Shown one piece after another: positions 18,546 through 26,708 of a DNA stretch of 64,000 nucleotides. Numbering within the stretch: the stretch's first letter is position 1; each line of letters opens with the position of its first letter. The notes beneath the pieces are model-generated. The model saw only the letters and a program-made list of their open reading frames with translations. It was not told the DNA's origin and did not search any database. A program made the position numbers and the translations under genes. Origin of the DNA: Gulosibacter sediminis (lineage in GTDB: Bacteria; Actinomycetota; Actinomycetes; Actinomycetales; Microbacteriaceae); assembly GCF_023370115.1 (NCBI RefSeq), contig NZ_CP097160.1, positions 992,001-1,056,000 on the forward strand, in the 5' to 3' direction.

Positions 18546-19052
18546 CTAGAGGTCCTCGACCGGGCCCGAGCTCGACGACATGAGTACCGCTGGCACCGCC
18601 GACGCGAGCCCAGGAGCGAACACGAGGCCGACGGCGATCGCGATCGTGCGCGGGAACGCGAACTCGTCACCGGCGCCGCTATAGGTGGCCGACGCGCTGC
18701 CGATCCAGACGTCGACGGCGAGCCAGATCAGCCCCACGAGCACGACCGCGAGGATGAACATCCCGAGCACCCAGGTGAATGAGGTCGTGACGCGCTTGGC
18801 CCAGCCCGTGCGCAACTGCTCCGCGTGCTGGCGCGCGCGGCTGCGGCGCACGAGCAACATCGAGTCGGCGATCCCGGTGGCGATCCACGTGAACACCGGC
18901 ACGATCGCCACGAGCACGGGGTAGAGCAGACCCGAGTCATCGGCACCGGTCACTTCCACCCAGTGCTGCCCTGAGACGGCGGCGGCCGTGATGAGCGACG
19001 CCACCACGGTGATCAGCCAAACTTGCCAGGGCACCGGGCGGAGTTTCTGCAT
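18546..19052 (-). CDS. Hypothetical membrane protein
   Basis: A 168-aa protein with about four hydrophobic segments: VWLITVVASLITAAAVSG, LLYPVLVAIVPVFTWIATGI, FTWVLGMFILAVVLVGLIWL and TIAIAVGLVFAPGLASAVPA. A basic loop (RRSRARQHAEQLRTGWAKR) separates segments 2 and 3. No family is recognised. The ATG at 19052 (MQKLRPVPWQ) is chosen because an upstream extension would overlap the divergent mazG. A minus-strand TAGTTA (19069-19064) could be its -10. Only 28 bp separate it from the mazG start, so the two promoters overlap. Confidence 0.72.
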   Translation of the reverse strand: MQKLRPVPWQVWLITVVASLITAAAVSGQHWVEVTGADDSGLLYPVLVAIVPVFTWIATGIADSMLLVRRSRARQHAEQLRTGWAKRVTTSFTWVLGMFILAVVLVGLIWLAVDVWIGSASATYSGAGDEFAFPRTIAIAVGLVFAPGLASAVPAVLMSSSSGPVEDL

Positions 19053-19080
19053 GTGGTCAAGGGTAACTAGCCTTGAGCGC

Positions 19081-19719
19081 ATGACGAGTGAGGCCATGCA
19101 GGAGTTGATCGCGACGGTGGAGCGGTTTCGCGGCGACGGCGGCTGCGCCTGGTTCGAGGCACAGACGCACCGCTCGCTTGTGAAGTACCTCGTCGAAGAG
19201 ACCGCCGAGCTCGTCGACGCAATTGAGGCGGGCGACGAAGCCGAGATGCGAGAGGAACTCGGTGACGTGCTCTTTCAGGTGCTTTTCCACGCGAACATCG
19301 CCGCCGAGCGCGGCACCTTCACGCTCGACGACGTGGCGAACGAACAGCGCGACAAGCTGGTGCGACGCAACCCGCACGTCTTCGGGCCGACACCGACGCG
19401 CGACATCGACGAGATCATCCGCATGTGGGAAGAAGCGAAGGCGATCGAGAAGCGCGACCGCACGTCGGTGCTCGACGGTATCGCCCGCTCGATGCCTGCG
19501 CTCGCGCTCGCCGAGAAGGTGCTCGGTCGCGGTGCCAGGGTGGATGCGCGGCTCGCGGCACCGCTGGAGGCGGGGGGCGATGCGGCCGAGGCCGCGTTCG
19601 GCGACGAACTCCTGGCGAGCATCGAGCGGGCGCGCGGAGAAGGGATCGACGCCGAACGCGCGCTGCGCGGCGCAGTCCGCCGCCTCGAGGGGCGCATCCG
19701 CGAGGCGGAGTCTCGCTGA
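19081..19719 (+). CDS. mazG: Nucleoside triphosphate pyrophosphohydrolase MazG
   Basis: Hydrolyses NTPs and dNTPs to monophosphates plus pyrophosphate, a housecleaning role. The 212-aa protein carries the MazG metal-binding helix pair EETAELVDAIEAGD and EMREELGDVLFQVLFH (EExxE with ExxD), then KLVRRNPHVFG and MWEEAKAIEKRDR. The C-terminal half is a shorter, more variable second region ending in a charged helix. Start at 19081 is supported by TAGCCT (19068-19073), 7 nt before the ATG. A second ATG at 19096 would shorten it by 5 residues. In actinobacteria mazG usually lies between mfd and eno; that order holds here, with insertions. Confidence 0.94.
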   Translation: MTSEAMQELIATVERFRGDGGCAWFEAQTHRSLVKYLVEETAELVDAIEAGDEAEMREELGDVLFQVLFHANIAAERGTFTLDDVANEQRDKLVRRNPHVFGPTPTRDIDEIIRMWEEAKAIEKRDRTSVLDGIARSMPALALAEKVLGRGARVDARLAAPLEAGGDAAEAAFGDELLASIERARGEGIDAERALRGAVRRLEGRIREAESR

Positions 19720-19777
19720 ACTCATGGAGCCGCGAGTTGCTTTGGCGGTTCAAACGCAACGAAGCCGTGTATCGCCC

Positions 19778-20149
19778 TTAGTGGCTAAAGACACATTGAG
19801 CGATGAGTCGGTCGAGCGCACGAATGTCGACGCCTTTTCCGAGCTTTACCTTGATGTGTCCTGCCCGCGTCCACAGCTCAAGTTCGGCGTTGAAGTCAAG
19901 TTTGCCGGCGTTCTCACTCGACCACATGTTGATAGCTGAGTAGGGCAGCGAATACATCTCGACTTTCTTACCAGTCATGCCCTGCGCATCACGCACGATG
20001 AGTCGGCGGTTGGTGAACACGGCGCTGTCACGGAATGTCTTGAACGCGGCGATAGGCTCTTCGCCTTGGACGAGCAACTCGCCGACGTCTGGGGGAATGG
20101 GGATGGCACTGGTGAATGTCCAGGCGGCAATGGCGGCTACAGCTTCCAA
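19778..20149 (-). CDS. Bacterial PH-domain protein (DUF1696/YvbH-like)
   Basis: A 123-aa single-domain protein. Its core matches bacterial pleckstrin-homology proteins: GEEPIAAFKTFRDSAVFTNR, RLIVRDAQGMTGKKVEMYSL, then an ELWTRAGHIKVKLGK strand pair and a final helix. Such proteins are cytoplasmic; ligand unknown. The TTG start is supported by AGGAG 6 nt upstream. Base composition is clearly lower in G+C (about 50-55% in the stretches counted) than in neighbours, and the gene sits alone and antisense between mazG and hisS, so recent acquisition is likely. Confidence 0.85.
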   Translation of the reverse strand: MEAVAAIAAWTFTSAIPIPPDVGELLVQGEEPIAAFKTFRDSAVFTNRRLIVRDAQGMTGKKVEMYSLPYSAINMWSSENAGKLDFNAELELWTRAGHIKVKLGKGVDIRALDRLIAQCVFSH

Positions 20150-20277
20150 CGGATTCTCCTAGGTGTGAAGTTGATTGGGACACAACCACTATTCCCTGCA
20201 CCAACGACACAGATTCGTCGCCGACGTGATCCGCCGTCTGTGGGGCGCCACGAGGACATCCTTCTCTCGCGGCTACG

Positions 20278-20283
20278 TAAACT
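20278..20283 (+). promoter_or_regulatory. -10 element of hisS (leaderless pattern)
   Basis: TAAACT is a TANNNT box ending 6 nt before the hisS ATG, so transcription should start at or just before the start codon. Confidence 0.55.
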
Positions 20284-20289
20284 GGAGCA

Positions 20290-21579
20290 ATGGCCACTCA
20301 GATCAATCCGCCGCGCGGTATGCGCGACTTCCTGCCCGCCGACAAACGCCGTCGTGAGCGCGTGCTCGCGACCATTCGCGAGGTGTACGGCGAGCATGGG
20401 TTTGACGAGATTGAGACGCCAGTGGTCGAAGACTCCGAGCGCCTGCACTCGGGCATGGGCGGTGACAACGAGAAGCTGTCGTTCGCCATCATGCGGCGCG
20501 GGCTCGGCGCTGACGATCTGGCCGCGGCCGCCGCATCGGGCGACCCGCTCGAGCTGAGCGACCTCGGGCTGCGGTTCGACCTCACGGTGCCGCTTGCGCG
20601 CTACACCGCGTCGCACCGCGGCGAGCTGCCCGGCGTGTTCCGCGCGCTGCAGATCGGTCCGGTCTGGCGCGCCGAGCGTCCGCAGAAGGGGCGCTACCGC
20701 CAGTTCGTGCAGTGCGACATCGACATTCTTGGCGAGCCGGGGCTGCTCGCCGAAGCCGAGCTGCTCGTCGCCGGCGGTGATGCGCTGCATCGGCTCGGGC
20801 TGAGCGACTGCACGATCCGCGTCAACGATCGTCGCCTGCTCAACGAGCTGCTCGACTGGTGCGGCTTCGGCGCCGACGAGGCGCCCGCGGCACTCATCAC
20901 CGTCGACAAGCTCGACAAGATCGGCGTTGAAGGCGTCGTCGCCGAGCTCGCCGAGACAAACTCGGCCGCGGCTGAACGAATCCGCGAGGCGCTCGAGGGA
21001 TGGGCGCCCCAGCTCGAAGGCGGACTCGACCTCGCGCACGTGCTTGACTCGCTGCCGGCCGAGCTCGCCGCTCGCGAGGGTGCCCAGCTCGCCGCCAGCT
21101 CGCTCGCCGAGCTCGCCGAGGCAGTCGCGGCCGGCGGCGGCAAGCTGCCGCTCGTCTTCGACCCGACCCTCGTGCGCGGCATGGGCTACTACACCGGCAC
21201 GATTTTCGAGGTGGCGCACCCGGCGTCGGGCTCGTCAGTCGGCGGCGGCGGCCGCTACGACGGCATGATCGGTCGCTTCCTCGGCACGGATGTGCCCGCG
21301 TGCGGCTTCTCGATTGGCTTCGAGCGCATCGTCGATCTCGTCGCCGAGCAGGAGGGCGCGGCCGGTGAGGCCGTGCTCGTGCTTGTCGATAAGCGTCTGC
21401 CGATTGACGCGCAGCTGCGCATAAAGCGCGAGCTCGCGCAGCGGGGTCGCCGCGTGCGGCTCGAGCGCCGCCCGAAGAACGTGCGCAACCTGCTCGAGCG
21501 CGCCGTCAACGAGGGATTCACTCACGTTGCGCACGCGCACGCCGACGGCGCGACCCCCACGCTCGAGCCCCTGGCCTAA
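20290..21579 (+). CDS. hisS: Histidine--tRNA ligase
   Basis: Charges tRNA-His with histidine. The 429-aa class II synthetase begins PPRGMRDFLPADKRRRERV, with motif 1 near DEIETPVVED. Motif 2 reads GPVWRAERPQKGRYRQFVQCDIDILG. A His-specific LVRGMGYYTGTIFEV segment (HisA motif) and motif 3 GGGGRYDGMIGRFLG...GFSIGFERI follow, then the anticodon-binding domain. The first motif-2 helix carries an extra stretch (AAAASGDPLELSDLGLRFDL), which is usual in actinobacterial HisRS. The IS30-family element lies 43 bp past the stop and does not disrupt the gene. Confidence 0.97.
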   Translation: MATQINPPRGMRDFLPADKRRRERVLATIREVYGEHGFDEIETPVVEDSERLHSGMGGDNEKLSFAIMRRGLGADDLAAAAASGDPLELSDLGLRFDLTVPLARYTASHRGELPGVFRALQIGPVWRAERPQKGRYRQFVQCDIDILGEPGLLAEAELLVAGGDALHRLGLSDCTIRVNDRRLLNELLDWCGFGADEAPAALITVDKLDKIGVEGVVAELAETNSAAAERIREALEGWAPQLEGGLDLAHVLDSLPAELAAREGAQLAASSLAELAEAVAAGGGKLPLVFDPTLVRGMGYYTGTIFEVAHPASGSSVGGGGRYDGMIGRFLGTDVPACGFSIGFERIVDLVAEQEGAAGEAVLVLVDKRLPIDAQLRIKRELAQRGRRVRLERRPKNVRNLLERAVNEGFTHVAHAHADGATPTLEPLA

Positions 21580-21622
21580 CCGCGCGTCGACCCAAGCGTG
21601 CCAGCCGTTGCCGTTTTGGGGG

Positions 21623-21656
21623 GTTGAGTGGTCGTTTTTTGTGGTACTGGCACTGG
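21623..21656 (+). repeat. Left terminal inverted repeat of the IS30-family element
   Basis: Begins GTTGAGTGGTCGTTTTTTGT and pairs with 22971-23004. This end is downstream of the transposase stop. Confidence 0.88.
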
Positions 21657-21661
21657 GGTGT

Positions 21662-22924
21662 TCAGTCGGTGAGTGCAACTCCATCGATGAGTTGTTGGAG
21701 TCTTTCAGCTGGCGTGTAGCCCTGCAACACGACACGGGGCCGGGAGTTCAGACTGTCTTGAACGGCTTGGAGTTCCTGGTCCGTGATCGTGTTGAAGTCA
21801 GTGCCCTTCGGGAAGTCCCACCGCAATTGGCCATTCAAGTTCTCGTTACTTGGCCGCTGCCATGGCGAGTGCGGATCGCAGAAGAACACGGGGCATCCGG
21901 TCGCGACCGTGAACTGTCGATGCTGCGCCATTTCCGTGCCCTGGTCCCACGTCACTGACGCGCGCACCGCGGCCGGGAGTCGTTCGACCATGCTCGTGAG
22001 CACATCGATCACGGTCTGCGAGTCCCGCGCTCCGGGGAGTCGGCCGATCAGGCACACCCGACTCGCGCGTTCCATCAATGTCACGATCCCGGAATTGTTC
22101 GGCCCGACCACGAGGTCGCCCTCCCAATGCCCGGGTACCGCGCGGCCGGCGTGTTCGGCCGCGAGTTGCTCGTCGCGGTCCGCGAGCCGGTATCCGTCCA
22201 GCCACGGCCGGGAGTTGCGTGGAGGGAGTTTCGATTGAGGTTTGCGGCCGGTGCGGCCCGACCGTAGTGCTTGCGCGACGGTGAGTTCGTGGCGCAGCCC
22301 GCTCGTGCCTTGGACGTACAAGGCTTGATAGATCGCTTCGTGACTGATCCTCATGGCCGCATTCTCCGGGAACACGACCGGCAGGCGCGCGGCGATCTGG
22401 GGCGGGGACCATTTCTTGTTGAGGTAGCCGATGACCACGTCCCGTAACGGCGTGTTCGTGTCGAGTTTGCGGGGTTTCGGGCGGGCGCGGGCATGTTCTG
22501 CACGGTACTGCGCCAACTTGGCGCTGTACTGGTGTTGTGTCGTCCCGCTCGTGTCGAGCGTGAGCTGGGAGCGACGGATTTCTCTGGACACGGTTGCCGG
22601 GGAGAACCCGATCAGCTTCGCGATCCGGGCCTGGGACAGGCCTTGTTCCAGGCCGAGCTGGATCAGCATCCGGTCGCCGAGTTGGAGGCGGCGCCCGTGC
22701 CCGGTCGGCGGGAGCGTGTCCGGGTCGAGCGGGGTGGGGAACACGACCGGGGAGCGGGTCGCGCTTGGTCGTCCTTGTTGCATGCGTACTCCTGCCCATC
22801 GAAGCCAACGCGACAACGTTGCCATGCCCAGGCCCGGACACTGCTGTCGCAGTGCCCGGGACCGTGCCGGGATCCCGTCCAGCACCAACTCGATCACGCG
22901 TACGCGGTACGCCAGTGGATACAT
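21662..22924 (-). CDS. IS30 family transposase
   Basis: Catalyses cut-and-paste or circle-type transposition. The 420-aa product has an N-terminal helix-turn-helix region (IRVIELVLDG-like start), a second HTH (GLSQARIAKLIGFSPATVSR, about residues 90-110), and a DDE core of the rve type: GHWEGDLVVG (first Asp), VTWDQGTEMAQH (second Asp) and RPSNENLNGQLR (Glu). All three acidic residues are present, so it should be active. The ATG at 22924 is preferred: AGGGAG lies 5 nt upstream, whereas the GTG at 22954 has no such site. That AGGGAG is in the arm of a small hairpin (22931-22947), which may limit translation. Confidence 0.94.
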   Translation of the reverse strand: MYPLAYRVRVIELVLDGIPARSRALRQQCPGLGMATLSRWLRWAGVRMQQGRPSATRSPVVFPTPLDPDTLPPTGHGRRLQLGDRMLIQLGLEQGLSQARIAKLIGFSPATVSREIRRSQLTLDTSGTTQHQYSAKLAQYRAEHARARPKPRKLDTNTPLRDVVIGYLNKKWSPPQIAARLPVVFPENAAMRISHEAIYQALYVQGTSGLRHELTVAQALRSGRTGRKPQSKLPPRNSRPWLDGYRLADRDEQLAAEHAGRAVPGHWEGDLVVGPNNSGIVTLMERASRVCLIGRLPGARDSQTVIDVLTSMVERLPAAVRASVTWDQGTEMAQHRQFTVATGCPVFFCDPHSPWQRPSNENLNGQLRWDFPKGTDFNTITDQELQAVQDSLNSRPRVVLQGYTPAERLQQLIDGVALTD

Positions 22925-22970
22925 ACCAACTCCCTGAACTTCAGGGAATTGCACTCACCCCACGAACCCG

Positions 22971-23004
22971 CCACTGCCAGAACTACAAAAAACGACCACT
23001 CAAC
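22971..23004 (-). repeat. Right terminal inverted repeat of the IS30-family element
   Basis: Reverse complement of the left end with three mismatches (positions 21, 24 and 31 of 34). It abuts the 3' end of the oxidoreductase reading frame at 23005. Confidence 0.88.
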
Positions 23005-23077
23005 TCCAAGTCTCGGCGAGGAGGGCGAGGGTGGTGAGGCGATCGGCCGGGTCGTGCGTCTCGACGGCGATGAGGAG

Positions 23078-24094
23078 TTAGTCGGCGCCGGTGCGCTCGG
23101 CCAGCTCGGCGAGGCGCGCCGCCGCCGGCTCCGGTGCGCCGACAATCCGGGTCGCAAGCCGATCAGCGACGAGCTCGCGGTCGTCGTCTCCGAGGGGATG
23201 CGCATCCGCCCACTCTGCCGAGGGGTAGGGGATCGCGCCCTGCCCACGACCATTTCGAATCGATGCGACCCAGTGGCCAAAGCCCTTCGCCGCCCGCTGC
23301 GCCTCGGCATCCGTATCGCCAACGATGACATCGGCCGACACCATCACGTACGGCGCGGCCAGCGTCGCCGACGGGCGGAATGCGGCCCGATACTCGGCGA
23401 TCGCGTCGAGCGTCGTGCGCGGTGACGTGTGGTAGTTCGAGCCGAATGGCAGACCGAGGGCGCCGGCGACGCGGGCGCTGATGCCGGCGCTCGTGCCGTG
23501 CACCCACAGTTGTGGCGTCGCGGCCGTTGCCGGCGGCGCGACAAACGGGCCCGCCTGGTCGTCGACCGAGGTGCCGGCGAAGAACGCCCGCAGCTCGTCA
23601 ATGAGCGACTCGAGGTCGGTCGTATCGCCATCGGTGCGCCCGAACAGGCGCCGCTGCAACTGGAACTTCGCGGCGAGGTGCTTTGGAAACTCGGGCGTCG
23701 CCGCGGGCACCACGCCCGAGCGGCCGAGCCCGAGATCGATCCGGTCGGGGTAGAGCGCGGCGAGGGCCCCAAACGTCTCAGCGACCTGAATCAGCCGATA
23801 GTTGCCGAGCAGGGTTGCGGCGGTGCCCACCCGGATGCGCTCGGTGCGTTCGGCGAACAAGGGCAGGAGGGTCGGAATAGGCCCGCCCGCAATGCCCGCG
23901 TTGAGGTGGTGCTCGGTGAGGAGATAGCGACGGTAACCGGCGCGCTCGGCTTGGCCGGCCGCATCCTTCGACGCGGTGATGCCGCCCGCCGCATTCCCGC
24001 CCGCCGGAATTGTGATGACGTCGAGCACATTCAACGTCGGCCGCGGGCCCGCCGCCTCGCCAGCGCGCGGGTGCTGGCCAGGGGCCGCGCTCAC
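23078..24094 (-). CDS. Luciferase-like (LLM) flavin-dependent oxidoreductase, MsnO8-like, truncated by an in-frame stop
   Basis: A 338-aa member of the bacterial luciferase-like TIM-barrel family, which uses reduced FMN to oxidise organic substrates. Typical segments are LNVLDVITIPAG, the barrel strand GYRRYLLTEHHLNAG, RIRVGTAATLLGNY and LYPDRIDLGLGRSG. The GTG start overlaps the ABC ATPase stop (GTGA). Reading past the TAA at 23078-23080, the same frame continues for 27 sense codons (LLIAVETHDPADRLTTLALL then AETWS) to a TGA inside the IS end. That tail matches the expected C-terminus (GADELL...), so the TAA is probably a GAA-to-TAA mutation. The truncated protein lacks the last helix. Last gene of the operon. 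Confidence 0.88.
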   Translation of the reverse strand: MSAAPGQHPRAGEAAGPRPTLNVLDVITIPAGGNAAGGITASKDAAGQAERAGYRRYLLTEHHLNAGIAGGPIPTLLPLFAERTERIRVGTAATLLGNYRLIQVAETFGALAALYPDRIDLGLGRSGVVPAATPEFPKHLAAKFQLQRRLFGRTDGDTTDLESLIDELRAFFAGTSVDDQAGPFVAPPATAATPQLWVHGTSAGISARVAGALGLPFGSNYHTSPRTTLDAIAEYRAAFRPSATLAAPYVMVSADVIVGDTDAEAQRAAKGFGHWVASIRNGRGQGAIPYPSAEWADAHPLGDDDRELVADRLATRIVGAPEPAAARLAELAERTGAD

Positions 24095-25773
24095 GCGATT
24101 GCCTCGACGACTCGGTCGTCGTGCAACCCACCGCCGGGCACCGCGGCCGTGAGCTCGCGCGTGTAGGCGGACTCCGGCGAGAACAGCACGTCACGCGTCG
24201 CGCCGACCTCCTGCACCTCGCCCTGCTGGAGCACGACCACACGGTGTGCCACCTCCCGAACCACCGCGAGGTCGTGGGTGATGAAGAGGTAGCTCACGCC
24301 CGTGCACTCCTGGGTTTCGACGAGCAACTCGAGAATCTGCGCCTGCACGGTCACGTCGAGGGCTGAAACCGGCTCGTCGAGCACGATGAGCTTCGGGTCG
24401 AGGGCGATTGCCCGCGCGATCGCGACGCGCTGCCGCTGCCCGCCCGAAAGCTCGCTCGGGAGCCGATGCGCGAAGGCCCGCGGCAGGCGTACCTGGTCGA
24501 GCAACTCCGCGGCGCGGCCAGCGAGCTCCTTGCGCCCGGCCAGCCCAAAATTCACGAGCGGCTCGGTAATCGTCTGGGCGACCGTGAGGTGCGGCGGCAG
24601 CGACGCGAGCGGGCTCTGGTACACGAGAGTGAGCGACTTGCGCACCTGCCTGTGGGCCTTGGCGTCGAGGCCAATCAGCTCGGTGCCCTGAAACTTCATC
24701 GACCCGGCATCGACGTCGGTAATGCCGACGAGGGCCTTCGCGAGCGTCGTCTTGCCCGAACCCGACTCGCCAACAAGCGCGACAGTTTCGCCTTCGCGCA
24801 CGTCGAGCGAGACGCCGCTCAGCGCGGCGACCTGCTCGGCCTGCCGCCCGCGGCCGACGCGGTAGCGCTTGCTCACGTCGCGTACCTCGAGCACCGTCGA
24901 GCGCTCGGGCGACGTGGGTAGCTCGCGAATGGCGGCGCCGGCACCCGCGCGGAATCGGGGCGCCGCGGCAATCAGCCGCTTCGTGTAGGGATGCGCGGGG
25001 GCCTCGAGAATCTGCTGCGGCGTGCCCTGCTCGACGATCTCGCCATTCGAAAAGACGAGGATGCGGTCGGCACGGTCGGCGGCCACCGCCAGGTCGTGCG
25101 TGACGAACAGCAGCGAGGCGCCGAGCCGCTGCACCTGGTCGTCGAGCAGGTCGAGGATGCGCTTCTGCACGGTGACGTCGAGGGCGCTCGTCGGCTCGTC
25201 GGCAATAAGCAATCGAGGTTCGGCCGCCAACGCCGCGGCGATGAGCACGCGCTGGAGCATCCCGCCCGAGAGCTCGTGCGGATACTGGTCGAGCCGCTGC
25301 TCCGGCCGTGAAATACCGGTGCTCGCGACGAGCTCAAGCGCGCGGGCGCGGGCGTTGCTCGCGCGCTCGCGGCGGTTCGCACCGGGCACGAGGTCGTGGA
25401 GTCGCAGAGTGTCGACGACCTGGTCGCCGATGCGGCGCACGGGGTCGAGTGAGACGGCCGGGTCTTGCGGCACGAGCCCGATTTTCGCGCCGCGGATCGA
25501 ACGCCACTGCCGCGATGAGAGGCCGCGCAGCGAGCCCCCGTTGAAGTCGACCTCGCCCGCAACCTCGGCATTGCCGCCGAGCAGGTTGAGAATCGCATTC
25601 GCGGTGGTCGTCTTGCCAGAACCGGACTCGCCGACGAGCGCCACGCGCTCGCCATCGGCGACGTCGAAGCTCACGCCGCGCAGGGCCCGGGTTTCGCGGC
25701 CACCGACGACGTAGTCGATCGTGAGGTCGCGCACCGAAAGGAGCGGCGGCGGGGTGGACTCGGTGTTGGTCAT
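24091..25773 (-). CDS. Dipeptide/peptide ABC transporter ATP-binding protein, two fused ATPase domains (DppD-DppF type)
   Basis: Energises the importer encoded alongside. The 560-aa chain has two complete nucleotide-binding domains. Domain 1 shows GESGSGKTTTANAIL and LSGGMLQRVLIAAAL followed by [12 protein letters not shown]. Domain 2, from about residue 285, shows GESGSGKTTLAKALV and [15 protein letters not shown] followed by LIVLDEPVSALD. Both keep their Walker, signature and H-loop residues. The ATG at 25773 overlaps the permease stop (ATGA). The frame running further upstream lies in the permease gene and is not used. Its own stop overlaps the following GTG. Confidence 0.95.
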   Translation of the reverse strand: MTNTESTPPPLLSVRDLTIDYVVGGRETRALRGVSFDVADGERVALVGESGSGKTTTANAILNLLGGNAEVAGEVDFNGGSLRGLSSRQWRSIRGAKIGLVPQDPAVSLDPVRRIGDQVVDTLRLHDLVPGANRRERASNARARALELVASTGISRPEQRLDQYPHELSGGMLQRVLIAAALAAEPRLLIADEPTSALDVTVQKRILDLLDDQVQRLGASLLFVTHDLAVAADRADRILVFSNGEIVEQGTPQQILEAPAHPYTKRLIAAAPRFRAGAGAAIRELPTSPERSTVLEVRDVSKRYRVGRGRQAEQVAALSGVSLDVREGETVALVGESGSGKTTLAKALVGITDVDAGSMKFQGTELIGLDAKAHRQVRKSLTLVYQSPLASLPPHLTVAQTITEPLVNFGLAGRKELAGRAAELLDQVRLPRAFAHRLPSELSGGQRQRVAIARAIALDPKLIVLDEPVSALDVTVQAQILELLVETQECTGVSYLFITHDLAVVREVAHRVVVLQQGEVQEVGATRDVLFSPESAYTRELTAAVPGGGLHDDRVVEAIA

Positions 25774-26708
25774 GCGCTGGTTCCCTTCTGGAAAGCACGG
25801 GAGATGTGGTTGGCGGCCACGACAACGATGGCGAGCACGAAGCCCGGAATCACGGTGAGCCACCAGGCGGTCGCGAGGTAGCTCCGGCCGTCCGAGATGA
25901 GGGCGCCCCACTCGGGAGTCGGCGGCGTCGCGCCAAAGCCGAGGAAGCTCAGGGCCGACACCGCGAGGATCGCCGTGCCGAACTCGAGGGCCGCGAGGGA
26001 GAGCACCGGCGCGATCGAGTTCGGGAACACGTGGCGGAACAACCGCCGAACGACGCCGCCGCCGTACACCCAGCTCGCTTCAACATAGGTGGAGCTCGCG
26101 ACCTTGATCACTTCGGCGCGCATGATGCGCGCGAAGCTGGCACTGCTCGCGAGGCCGACGGCGATCGCGACGTTCACCGTGCCGAAGCCGATCGCGGTGA
26201 CGATGATGAGCGAGAGCAGCAGCGAGGGCACCGAAATGACGACGTCGATGATGCGCATCACGATGGCGTCGAACACGCCGCGGAAGTAGCCGGCGAGCAG
26301 GCCGATGACCGAGCCGATCGTGAGCCCCACGAGCACCGCGACGAGGGTCGCAAGCATCGAGAGCGACGTGCCGTAGACGACGCGCGTGAACTGGTCGCGA
26401 CCGACCTGGTCGGTGCCGAATGGATGCTCGGCCGAGGGCGGCAGGAGCATCGCGTCGGCGTCGATGGCGGTCGGGTTGCCCGAGGCGAACACGCTCGGCC
26501 AGAACGACCAGGCGATGACGACCGCGAACACCGCGATTGCGCCGATGAGGAGCGGGTCGTGCACGACGCGTCGCCGGAGGGCGCGCAGCCGCCGGCGCAG
26601 CGGTGGCTGGCCGTCTTCGACCGGCTGGGTCGGCACCTCGATGGGTTCGAAGGGTTCGACGGGCGCCGCCGCCTGCGCGGTGGGTCGTGCCGAGGTGGTG
26701 CTGGTCAT
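25770..26708 (-). CDS. Peptide-type ABC transporter permease (DppC type)
   Basis: A 312-aa inner-membrane subunit with an N-terminal Pro-rich cytoplasmic stretch, about six hydrophobic segments and the DppC-type start LLIGAIAVFAVVIAWSFWPS. The conserved AEHPFGTDQVGRDQFTRVVYG and the coupling-helix region RIMRAEVIKVASSTYVEAS are present. Start and stop both overlap neighbours by 4 bp, so permease, permease and ATPase are translated as a block. Confidence 0.95.
   Translation of the reverse strand: MTSTTSARPTAQAAAPVEPFEPIEVPTQPVEDGQPPLRRRLRALRRRVVHDPLLIGAIAVFAVVIAWSFWPSVFASGNPTAIDADAMLLPPSAEHPFGTDQVGRDQFTRVVYGTSLSMLATLVAVLVGLTIGSVIGLLAGYFRGVFDAIVMRIIDVVISVPSLLLSLIIVTAIGFGTVNVAIAVGLASSASFARIMRAEVIKVASSTYVEASWVYGGGVVRRLFRHVFPNSIAPVLSLAALEFGTAILAVSALSFLGFGATPPTPEWGALISDGRSYLATAWWLTVIPGFVLAIVVVAANHISRAFQKGTSA

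Larger units (their letters stand above)
21623..23004 (-). mobile_element. Complete IS30-family insertion sequence (about 1.38 kb)
   Basis: Bounded by terminal inverted repeats and holding a single intact transposase gene on the minus strand. The ends match at 31 of 34 positions, the outer 20 perfectly. No direct target duplication is visible: the left flank is GGGGG and the right flank TCC. It lies between hisS and the 3' end of a luciferase-like oxidoreductase gene. The left junction, GGGGGTTGAGTGGTC, recurs upstream of eno. Confidence 0.92.

Noticed and set aside
18342-18782. Short plus-strand frame covering the repeat cluster
   Set aside because: It translates the tandem and palindromic repeats and then runs antisense into a membrane protein gene; no ribosome-binding site.
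21611-23010. Target-site duplication of the IS30-family element
   Set aside because: Flanking bases differ (GGGGG on the left, TCC on the right); none can be claimed.
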